From assembly GCA_937863205.1 (NCBI GenBank), contig CALMGA010000341.1, positions 1 to 29,424 on the forward strand: a stretch of DNA of 29,424 nucleotides, given 5' to 3'. The position numbers and the translations under genes are program-made. The notes under the pieces are model-generated. The model had not been told where the DNA came from. It saw only the letters and a program-made list of their open reading frames with translations, and did no database searches. Positions 8,010-15,532 of this stretch are shown piece after piece; within the stretch, counting starts at the first letter, position 1, and each line of letters opens with the position of its first letter. Source of the DNA: an uncultured Beijerinckiaceae bacterium. GTDB lineage: Bacteria > Pseudomonadota > Alphaproteobacteria > Rhizobiales > Beijerinckiaceae.

Positions 8010-9008
8010 TCACCCGAAGTGCTGGAAGCTGCCGCGGGGCAAGGGGAGCGGCGCGCCGTCGATGCCCCGCAGGCTGACGCCCTCCCCGGTCGTCGCGACA
8101 CCGACGCAGGCCAGCGCGACACCGCCCGCCCGGCCGGCCGCCTCGAAGGCCGGCGCGGACGATGGCGGCACCGCGCACAGGATCTCGTAATCGTCGCCGC
8201 CCGTCAGCGCCGCTTCGGCGAGGCGGGGATCGAGCACCAGGGCGGCGCAGACGGCCGGCGATAGCGGCACGTCGGCGAGCGCGACGCTGGCGCCGAGTCC
8301 TTCGAGCCGCAGCATCTTGGCGAGGTCGCCGAGGAAGCCGTCGGACACGTCCATTGCCGAGCGCGCGTGAGCCAGCAGGGCATCGCGGAGGGCGAGGCGG
8401 GGCTGCGGGCGGAGATAGCGGTCGAGCAGCGCGGTCCGATCGGCAGCCCCCAGCGCAGCGGTCCAGGCTCGGTCTTCCGCCCGGTTCCTGCGCAGTTGCA
8501 GCCCGAGCGCGGCGTCGCCGATCATGCCGGTGACGTAGATCCGATCGCCGACACGGGTGCCGCCGCGCGGCACCATGCCGCCCGCGGGCACCTCGCCGAA
8601 GACGCTCACCGACAAGGTTAGTGGACCCGGCGTCGCCACGGTATCGCCGCCGAGCAGGGGACAGCCGAAGGCGGCGGCGTCCTCGCCCAGGCCGGCGCAG
8701 AAGGCGGCGAGCCAGGGCTCGGTCCAATCGTCGGGCAAGGCGAGGCCGAGCAGGAAGCCGAGCGGGTCGGCGCCCTTGGCGGCGAGGTCGCTGAGGTTGA
8801 CACGCAGAGCCTTGCGGGCGATCGCGTCGGGCGGATCGTCGGGAAAGAAGTGCCGGCCGGCGACGAGCATGTCCTTGGACACCACGAGGTCGCAGCCGAG
8901 ACGCGGCGTCGCCAGCGCGGCGTCGTCGCGGAGGGCGAAAGCCTGCCGTCCGGCGAGCGGGGCGAGGTAGCGGGCGATGAGGTCGTCTTCGGAAGGACGC
9001 GCGTTCAC
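8010..9008 (-). CDS. thiL: Thiamine-phosphate kinase
   Basis: ThiL uses ATP to convert thiamine monophosphate to thiamine diphosphate, the last step of cofactor synthesis. At 332 residues it has the family length. Visible motifs of the PurM/ThiL fold are LRDDAAL near residue 26 (usually GDDAA), VSKDMLVAGRHF, VNLSDLAAKGADPLGFLLGL at about 70-89, GGDT at about 119, MDVSDGFLGDL at about 220 and GGDDYEI at about 270. The start is a GTG, supported by a strong GGAGGGG a few bases before it. It lies 55 bp below gatA on the same strand, with a strong hairpin between them, so it may be separately transcribed. In many alphaproteobacteria thiL is close to hppA, as it is here. Confidence 0.95.
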   Translation of the reverse strand: MNARPSEDDLIARYLAPLAGRQAFALRDDAALATPRLGCDLVVSKDMLVAGRHFFPDDPPDAIARKALRVNLSDLAAKGADPLGFLLGLALPDDWTEPWLAAFCAGLGEDAAAFGCPLLGGDTVATPGPLTLSVSVFGEVPAGGMVPRGGTRVGDRIYVTGMIGDAALGLQLRRNRAEDRAWTAALGAADRTALLDRYLRPQPRLALRDALLAHARSAMDVSDGFLGDLAKMLRLEGLGASVALADVPLSPAVCAALVLDPRLAEAALTGGDDYEILCAVPPSSAPAFEAAGRAGGVALACVGVATTGEGVSLRGIDGAPLPLPRGSFQHFG

Positions 9009-9038
9009 TTCCCCTCCGGCACTGGCGCGCCGATCCTC

Positions 9039-9059
9039 CCCGCCAAGCGGGTTGGCGGG
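9039..9059 (-). terminator. Hairpin between gatA and thiL
   Basis: CCCGCCAA-GCGGG-TTGGCGGG is an 8-bp perfect stem with a 5-nt loop, starting a few bases after the gatA stop. It looks like a transcript end, although no T-tract follows on the minus strand. The thiL ribosome binding site lies just beyond it. Confidence 0.45.
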
Positions 9060-9063
9060 TCCC

Positions 9064-10557
9064 CTACCACCAGCGCTGCGGCAGTTCGATCGGCGGCGCC
9101 GCGGCCTCGATCGCAGCGGCGGCGGTGAACAGCGTTTCCTCGTCGAACGGGCGGCCGATCAGTTGCAGGCCGAGGGGCAGCCCTTGCGCGGACAGGCCGG
9201 CCGGCACGGCGATGCCCGGGAGGCCGGCCATGTTCACCGTCACGGTGAAGACGTCGTTGAGGTACATCTCGATCGGGTCGCCCGAGCCTTTCTCGCCCAG
9301 GGCGAAGGCGGCGGACGGCGTCGCCGGTGTCAGGATGGCGTCGACGCCGCCGGCGAAGGCGTCCTCGAAGTCGCGCTTGATGAGGGTGCGGATCTTTTGC
9401 GCCCGGACGTAATAGGCGTCGTAGTAGCCGGCGGAAAGAACGTAGGTGCCGATCATGATGCGCCGTCGGACCTCGCGGCCGAAGCCGGCGGCGCGCGTTT
9501 CCTCGTACATGTCGACGACGTCGCGGGCCGGCACGCGCAGGCCGTACCGCACCCCGTCGTAGCGGGCGAGGTTGGAGGATGCTTCGGCTGGCGCCACGAT
9601 GTAGTAGGCGGCGAGCGCGTAAGCCGTGTGCGGCAGCGAGATGTCCTTAATCGTCGCGCCGGCCTCGCGCATCCAGGCGATGCCCTGCTGCCAGAGCGCG
9701 TCGATTTCGGCCGACATTCCCTCCATCCGGTACTCGCGGGGGATGCCGATCACCTTGCCCTTCATCGAGGCGCCCACCGCCGCCTCGTAGTCCGGCACGG
9801 GCAGGTCGACGGAGGTGGTGTCCTTGGCGTCATGGCCGGCCATCGAGCGCAGCAGGATCGCGCAGTCGCGCACGGTGCGGGCGATCGGACCGGCCTGATC
9901 GAGGGAGGAGGCGAAGGCGACGATGCCCCAGCGCGAGCAACGGCCATAGGTCGGCTGGATCCCCACCGTGCCGGTGAAGGCGGCCGGCTGGCGGAGCGAA
10001 CCGCCGGTAGCGGGGGCGGTGGCGCCGAAGCACAGCCGCGCCGCCACTGCCGCCGCCGAGCCGCCCGACGAGCCGCCGGGTACCAGGGCCGCCGACGACA
10101 GCCGCCCGTCCTCACGTCGTCGCCACGGCGAGGTGACCGGGCCGAAATACGAGGTTTCGTTGGACGAGCCCATGGCGAATTCGTCGAGGTTGAGCTTGCC
10201 GAGCATGGTGGCGCCGTCGCGCCACAGATTGGCGGACACGGTCGACTCGTAGGGCGGCGCGAAGCCTTCGAGAATATGGCTTCCCGCCGTGGTCTGCACG
10301 CCTTGCGTGCAATACAGATCCTTGATGCCGAGCGGGATGCCCTCCAGCGGGCGTGCCTCGCCCCGCGCGACGCGCTCGTCGGAGGCGGCGGCGGCGCGGC
10401 GCGCGTGGTCCGGCGTTTCCACGATGAAGCAGTTCAGCGGCTTGGCGGCGGCCACGGCGGCGACCTGCGCCTCGTTCAGCTCGACGGCGGAAAAGCGCTT
10501 GGCCTTGAGGCCGTCGCGCGCTTGCGCCAGGGTCAAGGCGGTCAGGTCGGCGGACAA
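9064..10557 (-). CDS. gatA: Asp/Glu-tRNA(Asn/Gln) amidotransferase subunit A
   Basis: GatA is the glutaminase subunit of GatCAB. It releases ammonia from glutamine to amidate Glu-tRNA(Gln) or Asp-tRNA(Asn). The 497-residue length is normal. The amidase-signature catalytic Lys is in GIPLGIKDL (about residue 79). The cis-Ser is in [15 protein letters not shown] (about 160) and the nucleophile Ser is in [12 protein letters not shown] (about 185). The segment before that Ser reads [10 protein letters not shown], where GatA normally has G(T/S)DTGGS; the change is described as a finding. The start is TTG at 10557: no in-frame ATG exists between it and the upstream in-frame stop, and the protein begins where homologues do. 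gatC lies 34 bp upstream, an operon arrangement. Confidence 0.96.
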   Translation of the reverse strand: MSADLTALTLAQARDGLKAKRFSAVELNEAQVAAVAAAKPLNCFIVETPDHARRAAAASDERVARGEARPLEGIPLGIKDLYCTQGVQTTAGSHILEGFAPPYESTVSANLWRDGATMLGKLNLDEFAMGSSNETSYFGPVTSPWRRREDGRLSSAALVPGGSSGGSAAAVAARLCFGATAPATGGSLRQPAAFTGTVGIQPTYGRCSRWGIVAFASSLDQAGPIARTVRDCAILLRSMAGHDAKDTTSVDLPVPDYEAAVGASMKGKVIGIPREYRMEGMSAEIDALWQQGIAWMREAGATIKDISLPHTAYALAAYYIVAPAEASSNLARYDGVRYGLRVPARDVVDMYEETRAAGFGREVRRRIMIGTYVLSAGYYDAYYVRAQKIRTLIKRDFEDAFAGGVDAILTPATPSAAFALGEKGSGDPIEMYLNDVFTVTVNMAGLPGIAVPAGLSAQGLPLGLQLIGRPFDEETLFTAAAAIEAAAPPIELPQRWW

Positions 10558-10591
10558 AGGATCGAGCCCTCGAATGAGATGATGGGGAAGA

Positions 10592-10879
10592 CTATTCGAT
10601 CACCTTGGGAACGGTGAAGAAACGATCCTCGCTCGCCGGCGCGTTGGCCGTCACGGCGGCGGCGATTCCGCCGTCATCGACCACGTCGAGGCGTTGCTTC
10701 ATCGGCATCGGCATCACCGAGGTCATCGGCTCGACGCCGCTGACGTCGACGGCGTTGAGCCGTTCCACGAAGCTGAGGATGGCGTTCAGCTCGCCCTGGA
10801 GACCGGCGACTTCGTCATCCCTGACCTTGATGCGCGCGAGGCGGGCGATGCGGCGCACGGTGGCCTGATCGACGGACAT
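10592..10879 (-). CDS. gatC: Asp/Glu-tRNA(Asn/Gln) amidotransferase subunit C
   Basis: This is the 95-residue GatC subunit, which wraps around GatA and stabilises the GatA-GatB interface. The N-terminal helix ([17 protein letters not shown]), the [20 protein letters not shown] helix-turn and the PMTSV segment are diagnostic. The C-terminal part has the conserved FFTVPKVIE tail. A GGGGAG lies 5 bases before the ATG at 10879. It is the first gene of a gatC-gatA unit, divergent from ruvX across a 103-bp gap that must carry both promoters. gatB is not in the window, which is usual because it is often unlinked in alphaproteobacteria. Confidence 0.96.
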   Translation of the reverse strand: MSVDQATVRRIARLARIKVRDDEVAGLQGELNAILSFVERLNAVDVSGVEPMTSVMPMPMKQRLDVVDDGGIAAAVTANAPASEDRFFTVPKVIE

Positions 10880-10982
10880 GACGCTCCCCGGCTGCTACGA
10901 GGGGCGCTGTACCGCATCGCCGACGCGATGTCATCGCCGCCGCGCGGAGAAGGCGGTGCCGGATCATCACTCGGGGTTGCCC

Positions 10983-11531
10983 ATGTCGGCCAACATCATC
11001 GGCCTCGCCGAGCTGAAGAACCGCCTCGGACGGCTTGATCGCCTGCTCGGTCTCGATCTCGGCACCAGAACGATCGGCGTCGCCGTGTCCGACGTGGAGC
11101 GCCGCTTGGCCGGTCCGGTGACCACGCTGCGACGGACCCGATTCAAGCAGGATGCCGCCGCCGTCATCGCCCAGGCAAGCGGTCTCGACGCGAAAGCCTT
11201 CGTGATCGGCCTTCCCCTCAACATGGACGGCAGCGAGGGCCCGCGGGTTCAGTCGACGCGCGCCTTCATCCGCAACATGGCTCCGTTGACCGTCCTGCCC
11301 TTCGTCCTGTGGGACGAGCGCCTTTCGACGGCGGCGGTGACGCGCAACCTCATCGAGCAGGACGTGTCGCGCGCCAAGCGCGCCGCCGTCGTGGACCAAC
11401 TCGCGGCCGCCTACATCTTGCAGGGCGCGCTGGATCGGTTGAAGCGTCTCGACCTCCCGCTTGGCAGTTCCCCACTTGGGAACCCTATGCCAAGCGGCTC
11501 ACCAGCTGACGATTTCGACGGCGATCAGTAG
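10983..11531 (+). CDS. ruvX: Holliday junction resolvase-like protein RuvX (YqgF)
   Basis: RuvX/YqgF is an RNase H-fold nuclease. In bacteria it processes the 5' end of pre-16S rRNA and has been reported as a putative Holliday junction resolvase. The 182-residue protein has the first catalytic Asp in LGLDLGTRTIGVAVSD (about residues 23-38), VIGLPLNMDGSEG at about 79-91, the second acidic site in WDERLSTAAV at about 117 and the third in VDQLAAAYIL at about 143. The ATG at 10983 was chosen because the open frame upstream has no RuvX-like sequence. The C-terminal 25 residues are low-complexity (GSSPLGNPMPSGSPADDF). The stop overlaps the end of the opposite-strand small gene by 7 bp. Its divergence from gatC-gatA is a common alphaproteobacterial arrangement. 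Confidence 0.95.
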   Translation: MSANIIGLAELKNRLGRLDRLLGLDLGTRTIGVAVSDVERRLAGPVTTLRRTRFKQDAAAVIAQASGLDAKAFVIGLPLNMDGSEGPRVQSTRAFIRNMAPLTVLPFVLWDERLSTAAVTRNLIEQDVSRAKRAAVVDQLAAAYILQGALDRLKRLDLPLGSSPLGNPMPSGSPADDFDGDQ

Positions 11532-11839
11532 CCGGGATACCCGTATCCCGGCCCGTAATATCCCGGCCGGCGAAAGCCGTAGCCTGCGGGGGCGTAGGGA
11601 CTGATAGCTGATGGAGTGCCGCTGATGCCGAGATCAAACAGGCCGAACACCGCGCCCGAGGTGTAGGCCGCCCGCGATTCGAGCCTGCCGGCGACATCGC
11701 GCGCTGGTGGAGGCAAAGGGGCGGAGGCGGGTGGAAGGTGTCGAACGCGATGGCGGCGGGCGCTGCGGGCGAGGCCGTCATCGCTGGCTCCGACGAGCAG
11801 CACGACCGCCGCGAAGGCGCGACACGCGGAACGCAGCAT
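11525..11839 (-). CDS. Small exported Tyr/Gly/Pro-rich protein
   Basis: This 104-residue protein is hypothetical. The ATG at 11839 gives MLRSACRAFAAVVLLVG and then a probable signal-peptide end near LARSA. The mature part has a Pro-rich stretch (HLPPASAPLPPPARD) and ends in a Gly-Tyr-Pro tail, FRRPGYYGPGYGYPGY. Such tails are common in small alphaproteobacterial surface or periplasmic proteins. A longer start at 11884 is open but lacks a signal-peptide look. The gene is 25 bp downstream of a similar small exported-protein gene, so the two are probably co-transcribed. Its 3' end overlaps the ruvX 3' end in antiparallel fashion, and a strong hairpin lies in its last codons. Function is unknown. 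Confidence 0.55.
   Translation of the reverse strand: MLRSACRAFAAVVLLVGASDDGLARSARRHRVRHLPPASAPLPPPARDVAGRLESRAAYTSGAVFGLFDLGISGTPSAISPYAPAGYGFRRPGYYGPGYGYPGY
11531..11552. terminator. Perfect hairpin at the ruvX / small-gene convergence
   Basis: GCCGGGATAC-CC-GTATCCCGGC has exact 10-bp arms. It begins on the last base of the ruvX stop and lies within the last codons (GYGYPGY) of the opposite gene. No T-tract follows. It may be a terminator or a 3'-end stabiliser for both transcripts, or a by-product of the GYP codon repeat. Confidence 0.4.
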
Positions 11840-11864
11840 CACGGACCGATCTGCCTCGCGGGAC

Positions 11865-12233
11865 TCAGTAGCGCGCACGGACACGACCGCGCACGGCGGG
11901 CTGCTCGGCTGGGCAGGTGTGCTCGATGCCGTTGGGAATGCCGTTGATGTCGCGGCTGAGGTCGGTCACGTTCCAGCCATCGGGATATTGGCAGCGCCGC
12001 ACGACCCGCACCACCGGCCCGGCGCCGTAGCTCCCCGTGTTGATCTCGAAGGACGGGCTGGTGCCCAGCGTTTCGTCGGGCTGGAGATAGCCGTAGGGAA
12101 CGGGATACCCGTATGGCGTCGGGGCGAGGGGCCGGTAGGGCTGATAGGCGACCTGCGCGCCGGCCGAAACCAGCCCGGAGCCGAGCGCGGCGAGACTGAG
12201 GGCGCCGCCGACCAACATAAGTCTTCCGATCAT
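11865..12233 (-). CDS. Small exported protein, Tyr/Pro-rich N-terminal region
   Basis: The protein has 122 residues with a signal peptide: MIGRLMLVGGALSLAALGSG, cleavage likely after VSAGA near residue 26. The mature N-terminus is a Tyr-Pro-Gly repeat-like stretch (YQPYRPLAPTPYGYPVPYGY). A compact C-terminal domain follows with two Cys, in RRCQYPDGWNV and EHTCPAEQ, which could form a disulphide in the periplasm. It ends in RGRVRARY. I recognise no named family. The ATG at 12233 has a G-rich sequence upstream (GGGGCGGGTGGG) that could serve as the ribosome binding site. It is the first gene of a two-gene unit with the Tyr/Gly-rich protein below. It diverges from another small exported-protein gene across a 234-bp region with nested inverted repeats. 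Confidence 0.7.
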   Translation of the reverse strand: MIGRLMLVGGALSLAALGSGLVSAGAQVAYQPYRPLAPTPYGYPVPYGYLQPDETLGTSPSFEINTGSYGAGPVVRVVRRCQYPDGWNVTDLSRDINGIPNGIEHTCPAEQPAVRGRVRARY

Positions 12234-12369
12234 CCCACCCGCCCCAAGCGACTAATTGGCAACTGCATTTATCAAACGTGAGCTCAGCCGCCCGGTTCCG
12301 GCGAATTATGGCGCCGGGAAGGCCCGAGCGCATTGACGGCCAGTCGCTGCATTTGGCATTTGGGCGGCA

Positions 12370-12446
12370 ATACGTTCGAAACAGGCCTGATCGTCACTTC
12401 CTTGCCCGATGATGAAGAATTTCGGGCAAGCCGCGTTCGAACGTAT
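12370..12446 (+). promoter_or_regulatory. Nested inverted-repeat element in a divergent region
   Basis: The outer arms ATACGTTCGAA (12370-12380) and TTCGAACGTAT (12436-12446) are exact inverted 11-mers. The inner arms CTTGCCCGA (12401-12409) and TCGGGCAAG (12422-12430) are exact inverted 9-mers with a 12-nt loop. Each outer arm also contains CGTTCGAA; the right copy is the perfect palindrome CGTTCGAACG (12434-12443). The element ends 21 nt before the ATG of the small secreted-protein gene, leaving the AGGGGG ribosome binding site free. Upstream are a -35-like TTGACG (12333-12338) and a tandem GCATTTG repeat (12349-12362). It could be an RNA leader structure or a pair of operator sites. The rest of the 234-bp gap shows nothing clear. 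Confidence 0.5.
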
Positions 12447-12467
12447 GGTCGCTAGGGGGTCCAGGTC

Positions 12468-12836
12468 ATGAAGAAGTTGCTGTTCTCGTTGTCGCTGCTC
12501 GGCCTGCTCGGGGCGGCCGGGGCGGCCTCCGCGGCTGACCTCGCGGTTCTGGCGCCGCCGCCGCCGCCGCCCGCACCCGGTTACGTTTTTCCGCCGGTGG
12601 TCGTGCAGCTCGGCCCGGCGACGACCTACAGCTCCATCATTTGCGAGAACTACGCCAAGCTGCCGGACGGCTCCTGGAAGGCGCTGAACCCGACCGAATT
12701 CGGCCTCGGCTTCACCATGCACATCGTTCCGCCGGTGATCCCGATCAAGTCGGGCGGCTTCATCTACAACAACATCGACCTGTATTCGCAGCTCGAACTG
12801 CAGTGCAGCTCAACCCTGGTCCAGGCGCGCTACTGA
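12468..12836 (+). CDS. Small exported protein of unknown function
   Basis: The protein has 122 residues with a textbook signal peptide, MKKLLFSLSLLGLLGAAGAASAA, cleaved near residue 23. A run of seven prolines (APPPPPPPAPGY) links it to a compact domain of about 75 residues with two Cys, in SSIICENYAKL and ELQCSSTLV. It is probably a periplasmic or surface protein. It ends in QARY, like the RARY end of the divergent small protein, and has a similar length and two-Cys layout, so the two may be distant paralogues. That is inference, because the identity is low. AGGGGG before the ATG serves as the ribosome binding site. The leader carries a large inverted-repeat element, suggesting regulated expression. 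Conserved-family membership is not recognised. Confidence 0.75.
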   Translation: MKKLLFSLSLLGLLGAAGAASAADLAVLAPPPPPPAPGYVFPPVVVQLGPATTYSSIICENYAKLPDGSWKALNPTEFGLGFTMHIVPPVIPIKSGGFIYNNIDLYSQLELQCSSTLVQARY

Positions 12837-12844
12837 TTGCAAAA

Positions 12845-12892
12845 GCCGGTGGGCCGGGCGATGGGTCCGGTCCGATCGGCTTACGCACCGGC
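12845..12892. terminator. Inverted repeats between convergent small gene and psd
   Basis: GCCGGTG (12845-12851) pairs with CACCGGC (12886-12892). An alternative pairing is AAGCCG (12843-12848) with CGGCTT (12877-12882). The two share bases and would compete. No T-tract is present. It is a weak candidate for a transcript end of the small exported-protein gene. The remaining bases to psd show nothing clear. Confidence 0.25.
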
Positions 12893-12990
12893 CGCGTTTG
12901 ACGCGCGGAGATTGCTGGCACGAAGCGCCGGCAGTCGCACTTCCCAGCGCATCGGGTGCCCCGCCGCACCATCGGGTCGATGCGTGCGGA

Positions 12991-13689
12991 CTATTCCGCG
13001 CGGAAAAGCCTGACGTGACCTGCGCCATCATATTCGGCCAGCACGGTCTCGCCCGCCAGCGCCTTGGAACCGAGGGTCACCATCGGCCGAGCGCCTGCCG
13101 GAAGGTAAACGTCGACGCGCGAGCCGAAGCGGATCAGCCCGAACCGCTGACCGACCATCAGGTTGTCGCCCTGCTTGTTGAAGCAGACGATGCGCCGCGC
13201 CACCAGACCGGCGATCTGCACCACGCCGAAGCGCCCATGGTCGCCATCGATGGTCAGGGCGTTGCGCTCGTTGTTCTCGCTCGCCTTGTCGAGGTCGGCG
13301 TTGACGAAAAGCCCGGGGGTGTAGGCGATCCGGCTGATGCGGCCGGCGATGGGCATGCGGTTCACGTGGCAGTCGAACACCGACATGAAAACGGAAATGC
13401 GCTGCATCGGCTCCGCCCCGAGGCCGAGTTCCGGCGGCGGCGGAAAGAAGCCGAGCGAGGAGATCACCCCGTCGGCGGGCGAGACGACGAGTTGCGCTTC
13501 GAGCGGTGTCTGCCGGCGAGGATCGCGGAAGAAGTACACGCACCAGCAGGTCAGCACCGCCCCGATCCAGCCCAGCGGCTGCCACAGCCAGGCGAGGCCC
13601 AGCGTCACCACCGCGAAGATCGCGATGAACATGTATCCATCGGGATGGACCGGCGTGACCTGACGACGGATGGATTCAAGAACTGACAT
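12991..13689 (-). CDS. psd: Phosphatidylserine decarboxylase (short form)
   Basis: Psd makes phosphatidylethanolamine from phosphatidylserine at the inner membrane. The proenzyme cleaves itself at a Gly-Ser bond to form a pyruvoyl group. This 232-residue protein is the short type seen in rhizobia. It has hydrophobic N-terminal segments at about residues 18-50, SPADGVISS at about 69-77, [18 protein letters not shown] at about 99-116, and the processing site in [13 protein letters not shown] near residue 190 (GS in FGSR). The ATG at 13689 is preferred over an in-frame TTG at 13695. The usual partner pssA is not downstream here; psd instead ends a same-strand run after pdxH, a NUDIX gene and a TIGR02301 gene. 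The 70-bp gap above it shows no clear promoter. Confidence 0.94.
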   Translation of the reverse strand: MSVLESIRRQVTPVHPDGYMFIAIFAVVTLGLAWLWQPLGWIGAVLTCWCVYFFRDPRRQTPLEAQLVVSPADGVISSLGFFPPPPELGLGAEPMQRISVFMSVFDCHVNRMPIAGRISRIAYTPGLFVNADLDKASENNERNALTIDGDHGRFGVVQIAGLVARRIVCFNKQGDNLMVGQRFGLIRFGSRVDVYLPAGARPMVTLGSKALAGETVLAEYDGAGHVRLFRAE

Positions 13690-13765
13690 GAACAAACCGC
13701 TCGCGATGATAGCCGGATGGTTGAGTGATTGGCTCGGCCGTTAAGTCGATGGGATACGTCGGCGG

Positions 13766-14323
13766 TCAACTCGCCCGGAAGCGATTCTCGACGTCCTGGG
13801 CGAGGCGGGAGCCTTCGGCGAGGAAGCGGGCGATCACGGCGCGGGCGTTGCCGGTGCAGGTGCGATAGGACAGTTCGTAGCCCTGCAGGCCGGCGTTGAA
13901 GGCGCCGGCGAGCCTGTCCTTGCGGAGCGCCGGCGTGCCTTCCGCGTCGAGCAGGGCCCGCATGCGGTCCCGCCATTCGCCGGAGTCCTTTTCGCCGCAC
14001 AGGCCGCGCAAATAGGTCAACGCGCCCAGGATCTCGGCGAGGCGCATCAGCTGGGGATCGTAGGGCTTGGCGTCGGGCGGCGGCGCCGGTGTCGCCGGCG
14101 GCGAGGGCGCCGGCAGGTAGACGGTGGGCTTGTCCGGCTTGCGCGGCGCCTTGCCGGGTTTCTCCGCCAACGCTTCGTTTGACCGAGCGAGCGGACCGGC
14201 GAGCGCGATGACGAGCAGTGCGAGCACGGCGGCAAGCCGGTGCCGCCGTGGGGAGCGGGGATGCTCGGAAACGTCGGGCCGGGTGCCGGGTTCGATCCGC
14301 TGCTCCGACAGGTCGTTGCGCAT
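13766..14323 (-). CDS. TIGR02301 family protein
   Basis: This 185-residue alphaproteobacterial protein belongs to the family catalogued as TIGR02301, whose function is unknown. A cytoplasmic head of about 30 residues precedes a hydrophobic segment (AAVLALLVIALAGPLA, about 35-50), which could be a late signal peptide or an anchor. A Lys/Pro-rich linker follows (KPGKAPRKPDKP, then PAPSPPATPAPPPD). The family domain covers about 85-182: YDPQLMRLAEILGALTYLRG, LCGEKDSGEWRDRM, then GYELSYRTCTGNARAVIARF. Two Cys in it may pair in the periplasm. The open frame extends far upstream as a shadow, but the ATG at 14323 gives the normal length. It follows a NUDIX gene by 58 bp, a pairing common in rhizobia. 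Confidence 0.85.
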   Translation of the reverse strand: MRNDLSEQRIEPGTRPDVSEHPRSPRRHRLAAVLALLVIALAGPLARSNEALAEKPGKAPRKPDKPTVYLPAPSPPATPAPPPDAKPYDPQLMRLAEILGALTYLRGLCGEKDSGEWRDRMRALLDAEGTPALRKDRLAGAFNAGLQGYELSYRTCTGNARAVIARFLAEGSRLAQDVENRFRAS

Positions 14324-14381
14324 CGGATAAGGTCCGAGAATCGCGGCGCCTTTTTCGGTCCTAGGTTTTAGCACGCAAACC

Positions 14382-14924
14382 TCAGCCCGGCTGCGACACG
14401 GAGTGGACTGCCCCGATCTTACCGCTGGTCCGGGTCTCTCGGCCGACCCAACCCTCGTAGATCGCCTTTGCCCCGTCGAGCACCGGCAGCAGCCCGGCGG
14501 TGGTGGCGAGCGAGGAAGCCTCGTCGGGGCGCAGCCAGACCACCGCCGCCGCTTCCGGCCCGGTCGTTCCCGCGCCGGCGATCCACTCGCCAACAAAGGA
14601 GGCGATCACGAAGTGCATCCGCACCCTGCCCTCGCCGTCGCGCTCGACCACCTCGACGTGCCGGTTGAAGCCGATCACCCGCGCCGACACCTCGACCTCC
14701 TCGCGCAGTTCGCGAAGCGCCGCCTCCGTCAACGACTCGCCGACCTCGACAAGGCCGCCGGGCAGCGAGAACAGGCCGGCGAGCGGCGCCCTCGCCCGCT
14801 GTGCCAGCAGCACGCGGTCGCCACGAAAGACGGCGAGGCTGACGGCCAGGATCGGGCGCGCGGGGCTGCGCCGATCGGCGGCCAGTTCAGGTTGGCTCAC
14901 GGATATAACCGCGTCTTGGTCCAT
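14382..14924 (-). CDS. NUDIX hydrolase
   Basis: This 180-residue NUDIX pyrophosphohydrolase resembles the ADP-ribose pyrophosphatase / MutT-like group. The box [20 protein letters not shown] followed by EVEV is at about residues 56-79. It has the full Gx5Ex7REUxEE pattern and differs only in Glu for the last Gly. [21 protein letters not shown] gives the first strand pair. The ATG at 14924 lies inside the last codons of pdxH (28-bp overlap in another frame), so the two genes are probably translationally coupled. A small inverted repeat, AGGTTT/AAACCT (14363-14382), sits over its stop. It is followed by the TIGR02301 gene. The actual substrate is not readable from sequence. Confidence 0.9.
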   Translation of the reverse strand: MDQDAVISVSQPELAADRRSPARPILAVSLAVFRGDRVLLAQRARAPLAGLFSLPGGLVEVGESLTEAALRELREEVEVSARVIGFNRHVEVVERDGEGRVRMHFVIASFVGEWIAGAGTTGPEAAAVVWLRPDEASSLATTAGLLPVLDGAKAIYEGWVGRETRTSGKIGAVHSVSQPG

Positions 14925-15532
14925 GGCGCCTCGACGCTCTCGCGGGCGAACAGGAAACGGTCGTGCAGGCGATACTCGCCGTCCGCCCAGAATTCCAGCT
15001 GCAGGGGACGGATGCGCAGGCCGCTCCAGTGCGGCGGCCGCGGGATCTCCTCGGGATAGCGCGCTTCCACCGCGGCCACCGCCTCTTCCAGTACCGAGCG
15101 GCTTGCGAGCGGGCGCGATTGCCGGCTCGCCCAGGCCCCGGCGCGGCTGCCGCGCGGGCGGCTGGCGAAATAAGCATCGGCCTCGGCCGCGCTGACCACC
15201 TCCACGGGGCCGCGCACCCGGACCTGGCGGCGCAGACTTTTCCAATGGAACAGCGCCGCAACCTTGCCGCTGCCCAGGATCTCGCGGCCCTTGGCGCTTT
15301 CGAAGTTGGTGTAGAACACGAAGCCGCGGGCATCGAAGCCCTTGCACAGCACCATGCGCGCGTCGGGCAACCCATCGGCGTCGACGCTGGCGACCGCCAT
15401 GGCGGTGGGGTCGTTGGGTTCGCTGGCGGTCGCCGCCTCCTGCCAGCGGGCGAACAGGTCGAACGGGTCGTCGACGAGGTCACCGCTCTTTAACTCGGTC
15501 GAGGTAACGTCCGCGTGAACAGTTGCGTGCAT
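14897..15532 (-). CDS. pdxH: Pyridoxamine 5'-phosphate oxidase
   Basis: PdxH oxidises pyridoxine or pyridoxamine 5'-phosphate to pyridoxal phosphate using FMN. The 211-residue form matches family length. The substrate and FMN residues lie in [20 protein letters not shown], in SAKGREI and in the [14 protein letters not shown] segment. The C-terminal signature is [17 protein letters not shown] followed by [10 protein letters not shown], and the protein ends in TKTRLYP as homologues end in RL(A/Y)P. I took the ATG at 15532, which has an AGGA a few bases upstream. An ATG at 15559 (MDWGATQEL) would add nine residues. It heads a unit with NUDIX, TIGR02301 and psd. Its start codon shares a CATG with the divergent lipoprotein gene. 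Confidence 0.95.
   Translation of the reverse strand: MHATVHADVTSTELKSGDLVDDPFDLFARWQEAATASEPNDPTAMAVASVDADGLPDARMVLCKGFDARGFVFYTNFESAKGREILGSGKVAALFHWKSLRRQVRVRGPVEVVSAAEADAYFASRPRGSRAGAWASRQSRPLASRSVLEEAVAAVEARYPEEIPRPPHWSGLRIRPLQLEFWADGEYRLHDRFLFARESVEAPWTKTRLYP

Noticed and set aside
12434..12446. GTTCGAAC resembling a tRNA T-loop
   Set aside because: The flanking bases do not form a T-stem and no acceptor, D or anticodon arms are found; the inverted-repeat explanation is better.
14363..14382. AGGTTT/AAACCT inverted repeat over the NUDIX stop
   Set aside because: Only 6 bp and AT-containing, with no T-tract; too weak to call a terminator between genes that are likely co-transcribed.
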